Positions 1 to 6,640 of a stretch of 11,643 nucleotides of DNA are shown piece by piece. Source of the stretch: an uncultured Eggerthellaceae bacterium (lineage in GTDB: Bacteria; Actinomycetota; Coriobacteriia; Coriobacteriales; Eggerthellaceae). The stretch covers positions 1 to 11,643 of the forward strand of contig CAJTML010000066.1 of assembly GCA_910577495.1 (NCBI GenBank), written 5' to 3'. Each line of letters opens with the position of its first letter. Positions within the stretch are counted from its first letter, which is position 1. The notes beneath the pieces are model-generated. The model made no database searches and was not told the origin of the DNA. It saw only the letters and a list, made by a program, of their open reading frames with translations. The position numbers were made by a program, and so were the translations under genes.

Positions 1-764
1 ATGAGGGGCAGTGCAATGCGAAAACCCTGCGCCACCGTATGCGAGGAATCCTCGTACTCCCCCGACATGGCAGCAATGCATTCGTAGCCGCAATACATCC
101 AGATGCCTAAGCTAATGGACTCGGCAATGCACTTCATGGGGTTAGCTGGCTCGGCCAAAATTGGGTCGAAGGGGTTGGTCTGCCAGTTCGCCAAACCAAA
201 GACAACCGCCAAGCCAAAGACGATAATGATGCGCACCGAGAAAAACGAGCTGATGCGTTCAACTTCAACCAAACCCACCAGGTTGACCACGGTAAACGTG
301 CCCACTACCAAAAGCTTTACAACAAACGCACCTGCGTCATCTAGCGAAAGCAACTGCGAGGTATACCCGCCTACCATCGCAATATAGGCGCCGCTTGAGA
401 TATAGGTGTCCATAGAGGTCCACCAACCAGCTTGAAAGCCCCAAAATTCGCCAAAGGTTTCTTTTGCCCACGCATAAATGCCACCTTCGCGCGGCAAAAT
501 GGCGTTCGCCTCTGCCACCAAGCGGCTAATGGGACGCGCCCACACAAAGGGCAGCACGATCAGCATAATAAGCGTCAAGCCCGGTCCTGCGGCAGGAATA
601 ATCTCCTCAATACCAAACGCACCAGCCGACACCAGGCAAAAGAGCATAAAGGCAATGCCGAGCGAAGAAATATTACTTTTTCGAAGATTGCCAATGGACC
701 CCTCAGGCGGGGTTGGCGGGAAGAGGTCGTGTTCGTCGGGAGGGCGCGACTCTTGGGCTTGCAA
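1..764 (-). CDS. APC-superfamily amino acid/polyamine permease, N-terminal part (cut by window edge)
   Basis: The minus strand is open from position 764 to the window edge, giving about 254 residues of a multi-pass membrane protein. A hydrophilic N-terminus of about 30 residues, rich in Pro, Asp and Glu, is followed by a first helix containing SAGAFGIEEIIPAAGPG. This is the glycine-rich unwound TM1 segment of APC transporters. After it come LPFVWARPISRLVAEANAIL, GGIYAWAKETFGEFWGFQAG and, near the edge, MYCGYECIAAMSGE, which corresponds to the TM6 region. These motifs are closest to the plant-PUT/LAT-like amino-acid and polyamine carriers, so uptake or exchange of an amino acid or polyamine is expected; the substrate cannot be read. 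An in-frame TGA lies a few codons upstream, and no ATG occurs before TM1. TTG at 764 is therefore the best start, supported by the Shine-Dalgarno at 772-778. The C-terminal half lies outside the window. The gene is divergent from the Y-family polymerase gene. Confidence 0.88.
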   Translation of the reverse strand, partial: MQAQESRPPDEHDLFPPTPPEGSIGNLRKSNISSLGIAFMLFCLVSAGAFGIEEIIPAAGPGLTLIMLIVLPFVWARPISRLVAEANAILPREGGIYAWAKETFGEFWGFQAGWWTSMDTYISSGAYIAMVGGYTSQLLSLDDAGAFVVKLLVVGTFTVVNLVGLVEVERISSFFSVRIIIVFGLAVVFGLANWQTNPFDPILAEPANPMKCIAESISLGIWMYCGYECIAAMSGEYEDSSHTVAQGFRIALPL

Positions 765-771
765 TCGCTGA

Positions 772-778
772 CCCCCTT
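772..778 (-). promoter_or_regulatory. Ribosome binding site that fixes a TTG start for the permease
   Basis: On the minus strand AAGGGGG stands 7 nt before the TTG at 764. The upstream in-frame TGA and the absence of any ATG or GTG before the first transmembrane helix make this the only well-supported start. A TTG start would lower the initiation rate compared with ATG. Confidence 0.6.
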
Positions 779-809
779 CTACTCAAGGGCTAATACGTGC
801 ACAAAACGC

Positions 810-884
810 GACACACAGTCACCGCAACGCGCGCACCATAACACGTGGTCACCAAAGACATACGCACCACAACACGCGGTCACA
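810..884. repeat. Three phased direct repeats, RACACRYRGTCACM, possible operator
   Basis: Three 14-bp copies start at 810 (gacacacagtcacc), 840 (aacacgtggtcacc) and 871 (aacacgcggtcaca). The last two belong to a longer 21-bp repeat (832-852 and 863-883) matching at 19 of 21 positions, with both differences T/C. Start-to-start distances are 30 and 31 bp, close to three helical turns, so bound proteins would sit on one DNA face. The array lies 46-120 bp upstream of the permease TTG and about 150-200 bp upstream of the polymerase. It is a candidate for cooperative binding by a regulator of the permease. The binding protein is unknown. Confidence 0.5.
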
Positions 885-988
885 AGATGTAAAGTGTAGT
901 GCAATTCAAGAGGTGTGGCGGCGAAATTTTTCGCAAGGCGTAAATGGTCGGCATAGCGTGCGCAACCAAGAAAACACAATCTGTTCGA

Positions 989-1017
989 TTGACGCACCGC
1001 TGCAATGGGTGCATCAT
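989..1017 (+). promoter_or_regulatory. Candidate sigma-70 type promoter of the Y-family polymerase unit
   Basis: A -35 element TTGACG (989-994; 5 of 6 consensus matches) is followed after a 17-bp spacer by a weaker -10, CATCAT (1012-1017; 4 of 6). Transcription would start near 1024, just before the SOS box at 1033-1046. LexA bound there would block the polymerase. The placement makes sense, but the -10 is weak and the assignment is tentative. Confidence 0.4.
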
Positions 1018-1032
1018 ATACAGCACAGAAAA

Positions 1033-1046
1033 CGAACAGACGTTCT
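1033..1046 (+). promoter_or_regulatory. LexA (SOS) box
   Basis: The sequence CGAAC-AGAC-GTTCT matches the Gram-positive/actinobacterial LexA operator CGAACN4GTTCG, with perfect GAAC/GTTC half-sites and one mismatch in the last base. It lies 45 nt before the ATG of a Y-family polymerase, a classical SOS regulon member, and just downstream of a candidate promoter. Repression by LexA and induction upon DNA damage are therefore strongly suggested. Confidence 0.82.
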
Positions 1047-1090
1047 TACTTTTCCCTACCCTATTGGTTGCGCGTGTCAAAGGAGGATCT

Positions 1091-2365
1091 ATGCAAGATC
1101 GCGTCATTATGCATATTGACATGAACGCCTTTTACGCATCGGTCGCCCAACACCTCAACCCTGCGCTGAGAGGACGTCCCATCGTTGTTGCGGGAGATCC
1201 CAAAAAGCGCAACGGCATTATTTTGGCAAAGTCACGCGAGGCAAAGGCAGCTGGCGTCACCACTGCCGAACCACTGTGGCAAGCGCTGCAAAAGTGTCCT
1301 GATCTGGCGGTCGTCATGCCTGATTATGCAGCGTATAAACGCTATTCGCGCTTAGCGCGCATGATCTATTACGACTACACCAATCAGGTGGAGCCGTTTG
1401 GGCTGGATGAGTCATGGATTGACGTCACCGGATCACTTGCGCTTTTCGGGGACGACCCGCACCTTATTGCGCAAGAGATTTCTGAGCGTATCAAATCTGA
1501 GCTTGGCCTGACCGTCAGTGTTGGTATCTCGTGGAATAAGGTCTTCGCCAAATTGGGAAGTGACACCGATCCAGGAGACGGGATCATCTCCATTACACGC
1601 AACAACTACCAGCGCGTTGCCTGGCCACTAGATGCGGGAGATCTTATGTATGTAGGGCGCGCCACGCGTCGCAAATTGCACAGCTCAGGCTATGAGACTA
1701 TTGGAGATATTGCAGGGGCCAGTGATTACTACCTGCAAAAGCGCTTCGGCAAGATCGGCTTTATGCTGCGCGCATTTGCTCGGGGCGAAGACAGCAGTCC
1801 TGTGCGCATCATGGATCCAGCCCGCGCAGATGTGGATTACGTCATTAAGGGAATTGGCAACGGGCTCACCGCGCCGCACGATTTGTGCTCCCCCGCTGAA
1901 GTTAAAGCGCTTATATGGCTTTTGAGTGAATCGGTTGCCCAGCGCCTGCGTGAATCCCAGCTGCGCTGCAAAACGGTCTGCGTTGGAGTTAGGCGCGCGT
2001 CTGATCTGGGAGGATACTCGCGCCAAACAACGCTGCGTGCGCCAACATGTCTCACCACCGATATTGCAAATGCCGCGTTTGATCTTTTGGAAGCCAATCA
2101 GCCCCTGGATGCTGAGCATGCCATTCGTGCGCTTCACGTGCGCACAACCAATTTGGTTTCTGCGCGTGAGGTGGTGCAATATGACTTATTTGGAGACACT
2201 GAGAGCGTGCTGAAACAAGAGCGGCTTGACCGATGCATTGACGCACTGCGCAATCGGTTTGGCAACGGGTGCGTTAAACGCGTCGTGGAAATGACCGATG
2301 AAGCCATGGCACATTTGGATATTAAGCGCGACAACACCGTACATCCCATTGGATATTTGCGATAG
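1091..2365 (+). CDS. Y-family translesion DNA polymerase (UmuC/DinP type), SOS-controlled
   Basis: The 424-residue product is a low-fidelity polymerase that copies across damaged template bases. The palm begins with MHIDMNAFYASV: Asp10 is a metal ligand and Tyr15 sits where the sugar steric gate lies. The second catalytic motif is GLDESWID, with Asp106/Glu107. A helix-hairpin-helix-like stretch AGDLMYVGRATRRKLHSSGY follows, then a little-finger domain. Near the C-terminus QYDLF (residues 363-367) fits the beta-clamp-binding consensus. The style (GVTTAEPLWQALQKCPDL, DLMYVGRAT) is closer to the Firmicutes UmuC/UvrX-like branch than to E. coli DinB, so no symbol is given. ATG at 1091 is chosen because AAAGGAGG lies 4 nt upstream; the open frame extends back to 944 without homology. 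An SOS box precedes the gene, and the small gene at 2375 follows after 9 nt, implying one transcript. All expected catalytic residues are present. Confidence 0.93.
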   Translation: MQDRVIMHIDMNAFYASVAQHLNPALRGRPIVVAGDPKKRNGIILAKSREAKAAGVTTAEPLWQALQKCPDLAVVMPDYAAYKRYSRLARMIYYDYTNQVEPFGLDESWIDVTGSLALFGDDPHLIAQEISERIKSELGLTVSVGISWNKVFAKLGSDTDPGDGIISITRNNYQRVAWPLDAGDLMYVGRATRRKLHSSGYETIGDIAGASDYYLQKRFGKIGFMLRAFARGEDSSPVRIMDPARADVDYVIKGIGNGLTAPHDLCSPAEVKALIWLLSESVAQRLRESQLRCKTVCVGVRRASDLGGYSRQTTLRAPTCLTTDIANAAFDLLEANQPLDAEHAIRALHVRTTNLVSAREVVQYDLFGDTESVLKQERLDRCIDALRNRFGNGCVKRVVEMTDEAMAHLDIKRDNTVHPIGYLR

Positions 2366-2374
2366 GTGGTGAGC

Positions 2375-2632
2375 ATGAAAGGTATTACTGATCGAGTTAA
2401 ACGATACGTTTCTGTCACCGCGCGCATGGATGAAGATGGTCGGGTTCGCCCGCTATCCATCCAGTGGTATGACGGCACCACCTATCCGGTTGATGAGGTT
2501 ATCAGCATGCGTCGCGCCTCATCACGCCGCGTTGGTGGAGATGGACTCTGCTACACCATTCGCATTGGTGAAAAGACTACCTATCTGTATTACGAAGACC
2601 CTAAGTGGTTTGTTGAGGAGGTGATTTTTTAA
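2375..2632 (+). CDS. Small protein (85 aa) coupled to the Y-family polymerase, DUF6504-like in pattern
   Basis: The 85-residue product has no signal peptide or membrane segment and looks like a compact beta-rich domain. Visible elements are DEDGRVRPLSIQWYDGTTYP, then VDEVISMRR, YTIRIGEKTTYLYYED and a closing WFVEEVIF. The alternation of Trp/Tyr-rich strands and the order of conserved spots resemble the small actinobacterial DUF6504 proteins, which I associate with error-prone polymerase genes. That likeness is from pattern memory only. The role is comparable in context, though not in sequence, to the YolD-like partners encoded beside UvrX polymerases. The gene starts 9 nt after the polymerase stop. 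ATG at 2375, preceded by GGTGGTGAG, is preferred over in-frame GTG codons at 2366 and 2369. It very likely shares the SOS-controlled transcript. Its stop overlaps that of the convergent gene. A role as polymerase accessory factor is inference. Confidence 0.8.
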   Translation: MKGITDRVKRYVSVTARMDEDGRVRPLSIQWYDGTTYPVDEVISMRRASSRRVGGDGLCYTIRIGEKTTYLYYEDPKWFVEEVIF

Positions 2633-3738
2633 TTGGCAAAGGTATGATCGCGTTGTTCGGCCAGCAGCAGGTCAACCATGCGTCCATAGCTTTGCACGCC
2701 ATCGGTTTGCTTATTGGCTTTCAAATAGGCATCATTCATGCGGGTAGAAATCTTCGACACTTCGCCTTCATGCTCAGCCCAAAATTGCGATCGACGCGCA
2801 CGATCTGCTTTGACGGCGTCAGACAAACTTGCGCTAATTTCTGCTGCTGCATCAGGGTCAACCTTGTTGAGCGCAGAAAGTGAGTAATCATACGCAAGCG
2901 TATAGCCGCTATAGCGCGTCAAGGCGTCTTGATCGGTGTGCACGCATGCCGCATAGGCAATGTAGTTGGCCTCGTCTTCGCGCATGAAACCACACTGGTG
3001 CGCCAACTCATGAGCCATGGTAGCAGGCATACTAAAAAGCATACTTTGGGTATTGATATTTGACTCTTCCGTAAAAGGAAAATAAATGCCCGCAATGTTA
3101 GCGTCAGATAAAAACTCGCTGGCAAGCACGGGTTTTGGAGTTGAATAGAGCGGGCGCTCCAACACCGCGTAGGTCTCCGAAAGCGTTTTGATGGCGCCTA
3201 CTGAGCTCTGGGCATAGCGCTCAAAGTCCCCCGGCTCCAGCGTACACACATCAACCGTATCCCCAATCTCGGCACGGGTTTGATTCATGTTGTCCGCAAG
3301 CGACCAGCACAAAGCTTCAAGCTCTTCGGTGCTTGACTGCTCAAGCTCAATGCCAGCAGATTCCGCAAACGTATAGCGATAGTAGTTGAAGCCCCCCGTA
3401 ACAACAAAACAAAAATACGTAACAGAAGCAATCCCCAGCGCACCCACGAGCGCCTTATATATTTGAAAGCTGCGTTCGCCTTTTTTGCGAACAATCTGAA
3501 TAATCCAATAGGTCACGTAGCCCACACAAAAGAGCAAAAAGACCAGCACCACCCATTCGGCAACCGAAAAACTCAGAAGCGATGGCAAAAATCCTACCAC
3601 CGTTGAAAGAATGGGAAACACACAGCGACTATAGACGTGTTCTGTTAAGGTTGGATTTGCTGAAAAGATGGCCACCAAAACCAGCGACACAATACCAAAG
3701 AGCACTAACCACCAGCGCTTAAGCAGATATTTTTTCAT
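2629..3738 (-). CDS. DUF3810-like membrane-bound HExxH zinc metalloprotease-type protein
   Basis: The 369-residue product has three N-terminal membrane helices at about residues 8-28, 54-80 and 95-115. A large domain, probably outside the membrane, follows. It contains the zinc-protease motif HELAH at residues 243-247, followed by CGFMREDEANYIAYAA, where Glu256 is the likely third zinc ligand. This layout is that of the DUF3810 family, whose substrates are unknown. Membrane-anchored peptidase activity on envelope proteins is the likely role but is not demonstrated by the sequence. The start is uncertain. ATG at 3738 gives a typical positively charged MKKYLLKRWW leader and has GAAGG 9 nt upstream. 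An ATG at 3771 would add 11 residues but lacks a Shine-Dalgarno. The gene converges on the small polymerase-linked gene and is divergent from the OFA transporter. Confidence 0.85.
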   Translation of the reverse strand: MKKYLLKRWWLVLFGIVSLVLVAIFSANPTLTEHVYSRCVFPILSTVVGFLPSLLSFSVAEWVVLVFLLFCVGYVTYWIIQIVRKKGERSFQIYKALVGALGIASVTYFCFVVTGGFNYYRYTFAESAGIELEQSSTEELEALCWSLADNMNQTRAEIGDTVDVCTLEPGDFERYAQSSVGAIKTLSETYAVLERPLYSTPKPVLASEFLSDANIAGIYFPFTEESNINTQSMLFSMPATMAHELAHQCGFMREDEANYIAYAACVHTDQDALTRYSGYTLAYDYSLSALNKVDPDAAAEISASLSDAVKADRARRSQFWAEHEGEVSKISTRMNDAYLKANKQTDGVQSYGRMVDLLLAEQRDHTFAN

Positions 3739-3785
3739 GCGATCACGCCTTCGCAACATCTCATGAGTCAAGCTTATTGTTGACC

Positions 3786-3799
3786 CTTGCGCAAGTATA
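3786..3799 (-). promoter_or_regulatory. Candidate -10 element and overlapping palindrome upstream of the DUF3810-like gene
   Basis: On the minus strand TATACT (3799-3794; 5 of 6 matches to TATAAT) is a plausible -10, but no good -35 stands 16-18 bp upstream. Directly overlapping and following it is the perfect 10-bp palindrome CTTGCGCAAG (3786-3795), at the position where a repressor would cover the transcription start. Both are weak calls on sequence alone. Confidence 0.3.
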
Positions 3800-3831
3800 A
3801 AACAACCCCTATGCTGAACGGATGCATGTAT

Positions 3832-3849
3832 GCGAAGTGAAACCTTCGC
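3832..3849. repeat. Inverted repeat GCGAAG-N6-CTTCGC in the divergent promoter region
   Basis: Perfect 6-bp arms flank a 6-bp spacer, in the middle of the 194-bp gap between the divergent DUF3810-like gene and OFA transporter. It has no T-tract on either strand, so an operator is more likely than a terminator. CTTGC half-sites recur nearby at 3850-3854 and 3884-3888. Confidence 0.35.
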
Positions 3850-3932
3850 CTTGCAAAAGCGAAAGTATTGTTAGTCATGATGGCTTGCAAAACGCATCGT
3901 GATTTTTGTGATGCAAGAAAAGGTATCCAGCG

Positions 3933-5240
3933 ATGTCAGATCAGCGTGTCGCGCAGCAAAAGCGCACCTCAAACGAGCAGTTTACCCACAAACGTAACGC
4001 TATATTAGTTGCCTCATGCGTAGCTAATTTATGCGTTGGCTCAATCTATTCGTGGAGTGTATTTGCCACACCTATGGCTGAGCACTTCGCCCTCACCCAA
4101 AACATCGCCGCGCCTGATCTCTCAGCAGTTTTTACCGTCACTACCATTATGAGCACCCTCATGATGATTTTTGGCGGGATTATCAACGACAAACTCGGCC
4201 CCAAACAAGTCGTGTTCGCCGGCTCAATTCTTTTTGGCGGCGGCATGTTTGCAAGCGGCTTTGCCACCAGCCCACTCATGCTCATGCTTACCTATGGCGT
4301 GTGTTTGGGACTTGGCGAAGGACTGGTGTATGGCTCGCTGCTCTCTAATGCGGTGAAGTGCTATCCTGACAAACCTGGCACAGCAGGTGGCATCATCACC
4401 ACGTTTTATGGACTCAGTTCTGTCTTCATGCCAGTCATTGCGAATGCTCTGATTGAAGCGTTCTCGGTAACGTTTGCTTTTGAGGCGCTGGGTGTAGTGA
4501 TGTTTGTGCTCATTGCGCTTGTCTCAACGCGCGTACAAGCACCACCTGCACACTTTGTTCCAGCTGTTGCAAGCACAACAACCAGCGTTTCGTCAGATGC
4601 TCAAACCACCACTTCGCAAGCTTACCAAACCAATACCGCGGTGCACTACGATACAGATCTCACCTGGCAGCAGATGATTCGCACGCAGAAGTTTTATCTC
4701 ATGTTCGCCATGCTGCTCTGCTCGGCCTTTTCGGGGCTGATGGTTATCTCGCAAGCAAGTCCGATTGCTCAAGGGCTTGCGGGGTTTTCCGTGGGCGAAG
4801 CTGCGCTTGCAGTATCGGTGCTTGCGCTCTTTAACACGCTTGGTCGTTTAGTTTCTGGCTTTGTGTGTGATAAGTTGGGTGTCATTACTACCCTTCGCAT
4901 TATATTTGGCGGCATGCTTGTAGGCTTAGTTGGACTCGTTTTCGTTGTACCTGGTAATATGATTGTTTTTTACGCAGGGCTTTGTTTGGTGGGATTTGGA
5001 TACGGATCCACCATGTCGGTCTATCCCGCCTTTTGCGCGGAGCAATTTGGGCGCGCACACAACTCAGTTAACTACGGCGTGCTCTTTATAGCCTTTTCAG
5101 CTGCTGGTATTTTAGGGCCGCAAATTATGAGTGCTCTTTTCGCCACGACTGCAACATATCAGCCTGCCTTTGTTGTTGCTGCCGCACTCGTAGCCATCAG
5201 CCTCGTGATCACGGTCATCTTCCAACGCAAATACGCCTAG
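3933..5240 (+). CDS. OFA-family MFS transporter (oxalate/formate-antiporter-like)
   Basis: The 435-residue protein shows a 12-helix Major Facilitator layout. TM1 contains NLCVGSIYSWSVFATPMAEHF (residues 32-52), the hallmark of the OFA family. A motif-A-like loop GGIINDKLGPKQVVFAG spans residues 81-97 and is mirrored in the second half by GRLVSGFVCDKLG (304-316). The central loop, about 200-245, is rich in Thr, Ser and Gln. OFA members exchange small carboxylates across the cytoplasmic membrane. The C-terminal helix region 381-400 carries no lysine, whereas OxlT binds oxalate with a TM11 lysine, so oxalate is not supported; a monocarboxylate such as lactate or formate is possible. ATG at 3933 has AAAAGG 9 nt upstream. 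The gene stands alone and ends 20 nt before a strong terminator. Confidence 0.9.
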   Translation: MSDQRVAQQKRTSNEQFTHKRNAILVASCVANLCVGSIYSWSVFATPMAEHFALTQNIAAPDLSAVFTVTTIMSTLMMIFGGIINDKLGPKQVVFAGSILFGGGMFASGFATSPLMLMLTYGVCLGLGEGLVYGSLLSNAVKCYPDKPGTAGGIITTFYGLSSVFMPVIANALIEAFSVTFAFEALGVVMFVLIALVSTRVQAPPAHFVPAVASTTTSVSSDAQTTTSQAYQTNTAVHYDTDLTWQQMIRTQKFYLMFAMLLCSAFSGLMVISQASPIAQGLAGFSVGEAALAVSVLALFNTLGRLVSGFVCDKLGVITTLRIIFGGMLVGLVGLVFVVPGNMIVFYAGLCLVGFGYGSTMSVYPAFCAEQFGRAHNSVNYGVLFIAFSAAGILGPQIMSALFATTATYQPAFVVAAALVAISLVITVIFQRKYA

Positions 5241-5260
5241 GCACTCACCTCGGGCATAGC

Positions 5261-5287
5261 AAAGCGCCCACTTAAGTGGGCGCTTTT
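5261..5287. terminator. Rho-independent terminator, perfect 26-bp palindrome, probably bidirectional
   Basis: AAAGCGCCCACTT is followed immediately by its exact reverse complement, giving a GC-rich stem closed at a CTTAAG centre. Four T's follow on the plus strand and three on the minus strand. It lies 20 nt after the OFA transporter stop and, in the other direction, 66 nt after the RidA-gene stop. It can therefore end both convergent transcripts, more strongly the plus one. Confidence 0.88.
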
Positions 5288-5290
5288 GTG

Positions 5291-5342
5291 TCGGATATAA
5301 TCCGATCTCAGTTGTTCGTGCCGAATGAAGGCAATGTGCCTT
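5291..5342. repeat. Two further small hairpins between the convergent genes
   Basis: TCGGAT-ATA-ATCCGA (5291-5305) and AAGGCA-ATG-TGCCTT (5328-5342) are perfect 6-bp inverted repeats with 3-nt spacers, placed between the terminator palindrome and the RidA stop. Neither has a T-run after it. On the RidA transcript they would lie ahead of the terminator hairpin and could stabilise the 3' end. Confidence 0.4.
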
Positions 5343-5352
5343 TCGCGTCAAA

Positions 5353-6621
5353 CTAGACCAGTGGAGGCGTGCCTTCAGCGTTACCAAAGATTGCCTCAAT
5401 CTGAACCAGGGCATCCATGGGGTTTGCACCGGTTGCTACAACGCGGCGAGCAGGAGTTCCCTCAGGGAAGAACTCAGCGTATGCCTCGTTCATGGCATCC
5501 AGATCAGCAATATCTTTCAGGTACACGTTGATCTTAACGGCATCAGCCATGCTGTGATCAACGCTTTCAATGATAGCCTTGATGTTCGTCAAGCACTGTG
5601 CAGTTTGCTCTTTCACGCCACCTGCAACAAACTTGCCCGTTGCCGGATCAATCGGCAGCTGAGCGCCAACGTTGTTGTAGTGCGAGAATGCCACGGTCTG
5701 GGTTGCAAACGGGCACTTCGGAGCAGCATCGGTGTTGTTAGCCTCAATGATCAGGCCATGACGATCTTCAACGGCTTGCGGAGGTGTACCGTCACCGTGA
5801 GAAACAACTGCTTCAATCTGCACATTAGCGTGCATCGGCAGATCGTCAACCTTGGCAATGGTGCGAGCCGGCACATAACCAACTGCACGAGCAATGCCTG
5901 AATCCGGGAAGAAGCGCTTGTAGGTTTCATTTACGGCATCTGCGTCAGCCAAATCCTTCAAGAAGATGGTGACCTTGACGATGTCATCAAACGGAACGTC
6001 CATAGCAGTCAGAACTGCTTTGATGTTCTTGAGGCACTGTGCTGCTTGTGCAGCAGTGTCACCCGGTACGATCTGATTGGAAACCGGATCAATCGGCAAT
6101 TGTGCCGTGATGTTGTTGTAGTGTGAAAATGCTACAGACTGCGAAGAGAGTGCGCTGTATGGAGCATTGTGCGTGTTGTTCACATACTTCAGCAGATCTC
6201 CCGCCTGCGGAGCATTCGGGATGGTTCCTTCGCCATTGGTGATCAGTGCTTCCACCATCACGCGAGCGTCGCGCGGCAAACCGGCAACAGCTACGTTGGT
6301 ACGAGTGGGAACATGATTGGTGAAGAAGGTTACAAACGAGTCATCAACTTCGGCCAGGTCCATGATGTCGCGCACGAATACCGTTACGCGTACAACATCG
6401 TTGAGCGAATGGTCAATGCTTTCCACGATGGCCTTGATGTTGGCGAAACACTGATCAGCTTGCTCACGCACGCCACCAGCTACGATTTCGCCCGTTTTGG
6501 GGTCAACGGGAAGTTGGGCGGACAGGTTGTTGTAGTGAGAAAAAGCTACGGTTTGCGAATACAGAGGGCTCACAGGAGCATTCTCGGTATTACGCGCGAG
6601 CACTACGTTGTCACCGCTCAT
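5353..6621 (-). CDS. Triple-domain RidA (Rid/YER057c/UK114 family) fusion protein
   Basis: The 422-residue protein consists of three consecutive RidA-like domains at about residues 9-132, 147-279 and 294-422. Normal RidA is about 128 residues and works as a homotrimer that hydrolyses reactive enamine/imine intermediates released by PLP enzymes. Each repeat starts NT-x2-AP, continues Q[TS]VAFSHYNN-x2-AQLP-x-DP and ends with an [IV]EA strand. The arginine that binds the substrate carboxylate is kept in all three: Arg107 in PTRTN, Arg253 in PARTI, Arg392 in PARRV. At the site of the conserved active-site tyrosine, domain 1 has Tyr21 (PLYSQ), domain 2 Ser159 and domain 3 Ala306. Domain 2 also carries an insert of about 8 residues (SGIARAVG). 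One chain could fold as a pseudo-trimer with unequal sites. ATG at 6621 has AAAGG 7 nt upstream; the frame extends to 6711 without homology. The protein is probably cytoplasmic. Confidence 0.92.
   Translation of the reverse strand: MSGDNVVLARNTENAPVSPLYSQTVAFSHYNNLSAQLPVDPKTGEIVAGGVREQADQCFANIKAIVESIDHSLNDVVRVTVFVRDIMDLAEVDDSFVTFFTNHVPTRTNVAVAGLPRDARVMVEALITNGEGTIPNAPQAGDLLKYVNNTHNAPYSALSSQSVAFSHYNNITAQLPIDPVSNQIVPGDTAAQAAQCLKNIKAVLTAMDVPFDDIVKVTIFLKDLADADAVNETYKRFFPDSGIARAVGYVPARTIAKVDDLPMHANVQIEAVVSHGDGTPPQAVEDRHGLIIEANNTDAAPKCPFATQTVAFSHYNNVGAQLPIDPATGKFVAGGVKEQTAQCLTNIKAIIESVDHSMADAVKINVYLKDIADLDAMNEAYAEFFPEGTPARRVVATGANPMDALVQIEAIFGNAEGTPPLV
5356..6597 (-). repeat. Three intragenic RidA domain repeats (about 415-440 bp each)
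   Basis: The domain units lie at about 6226-6597, 5785-6183 and 5356-5742. Repeat-to-repeat offset is 138 then 147 codons at the N-terminal end of the domains. DNA similarity is most visible around plus-strand gttgttgtagtg at 5671, 6112 and 6526, which encodes the shared HYNN segment. The units have diverged clearly at DNA level, so the triplication is not recent. Confidence 0.85.
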
Positions 6622-6640
6622 AAAACTACCTTTCTGTTCG

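Larger units (their letters stand above)
765..1090. other. Divergent intergenic region between permease and Y-family polymerase
   Basis: This 326-bp gap separates the permease (minus) from the polymerase (plus). It contains the permease RBS, three direct repeats (810-884), a perfect inverted repeat GCGAAA-TT-TTTCGC at 921-934, a candidate promoter (989-1017), an SOS box (1033-1046) and the polymerase RBS AAAGGAGG (1079-1086). The open frames crossing it have no plausible protein character. No RNA gene was recognised. No convincing -35/-10 pair for the permease was found. Confidence 0.7.

Noticed and set aside
944..1090. Upstream extension of the Y-family polymerase to 944
   Set aside because: The extension crosses the promoter and SOS box, has no family similarity, and the AAAGGAGG before 1091 marks the real start.
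432..1122. Open frames on both strands over the end of the permease and the divergent gap
   Set aside because: Compositionally unlike proteins, no good RBS, mutually overlapping, and over 432-764 antisense to the clear permease frame.
3933..5240. Specific oxalate:formate antiporter (OxlT) assignment
   Set aside because: The family fits, but the lysine expected in the oxalate-binding TM11 is not seen and no oxalate-degrading genes are near.
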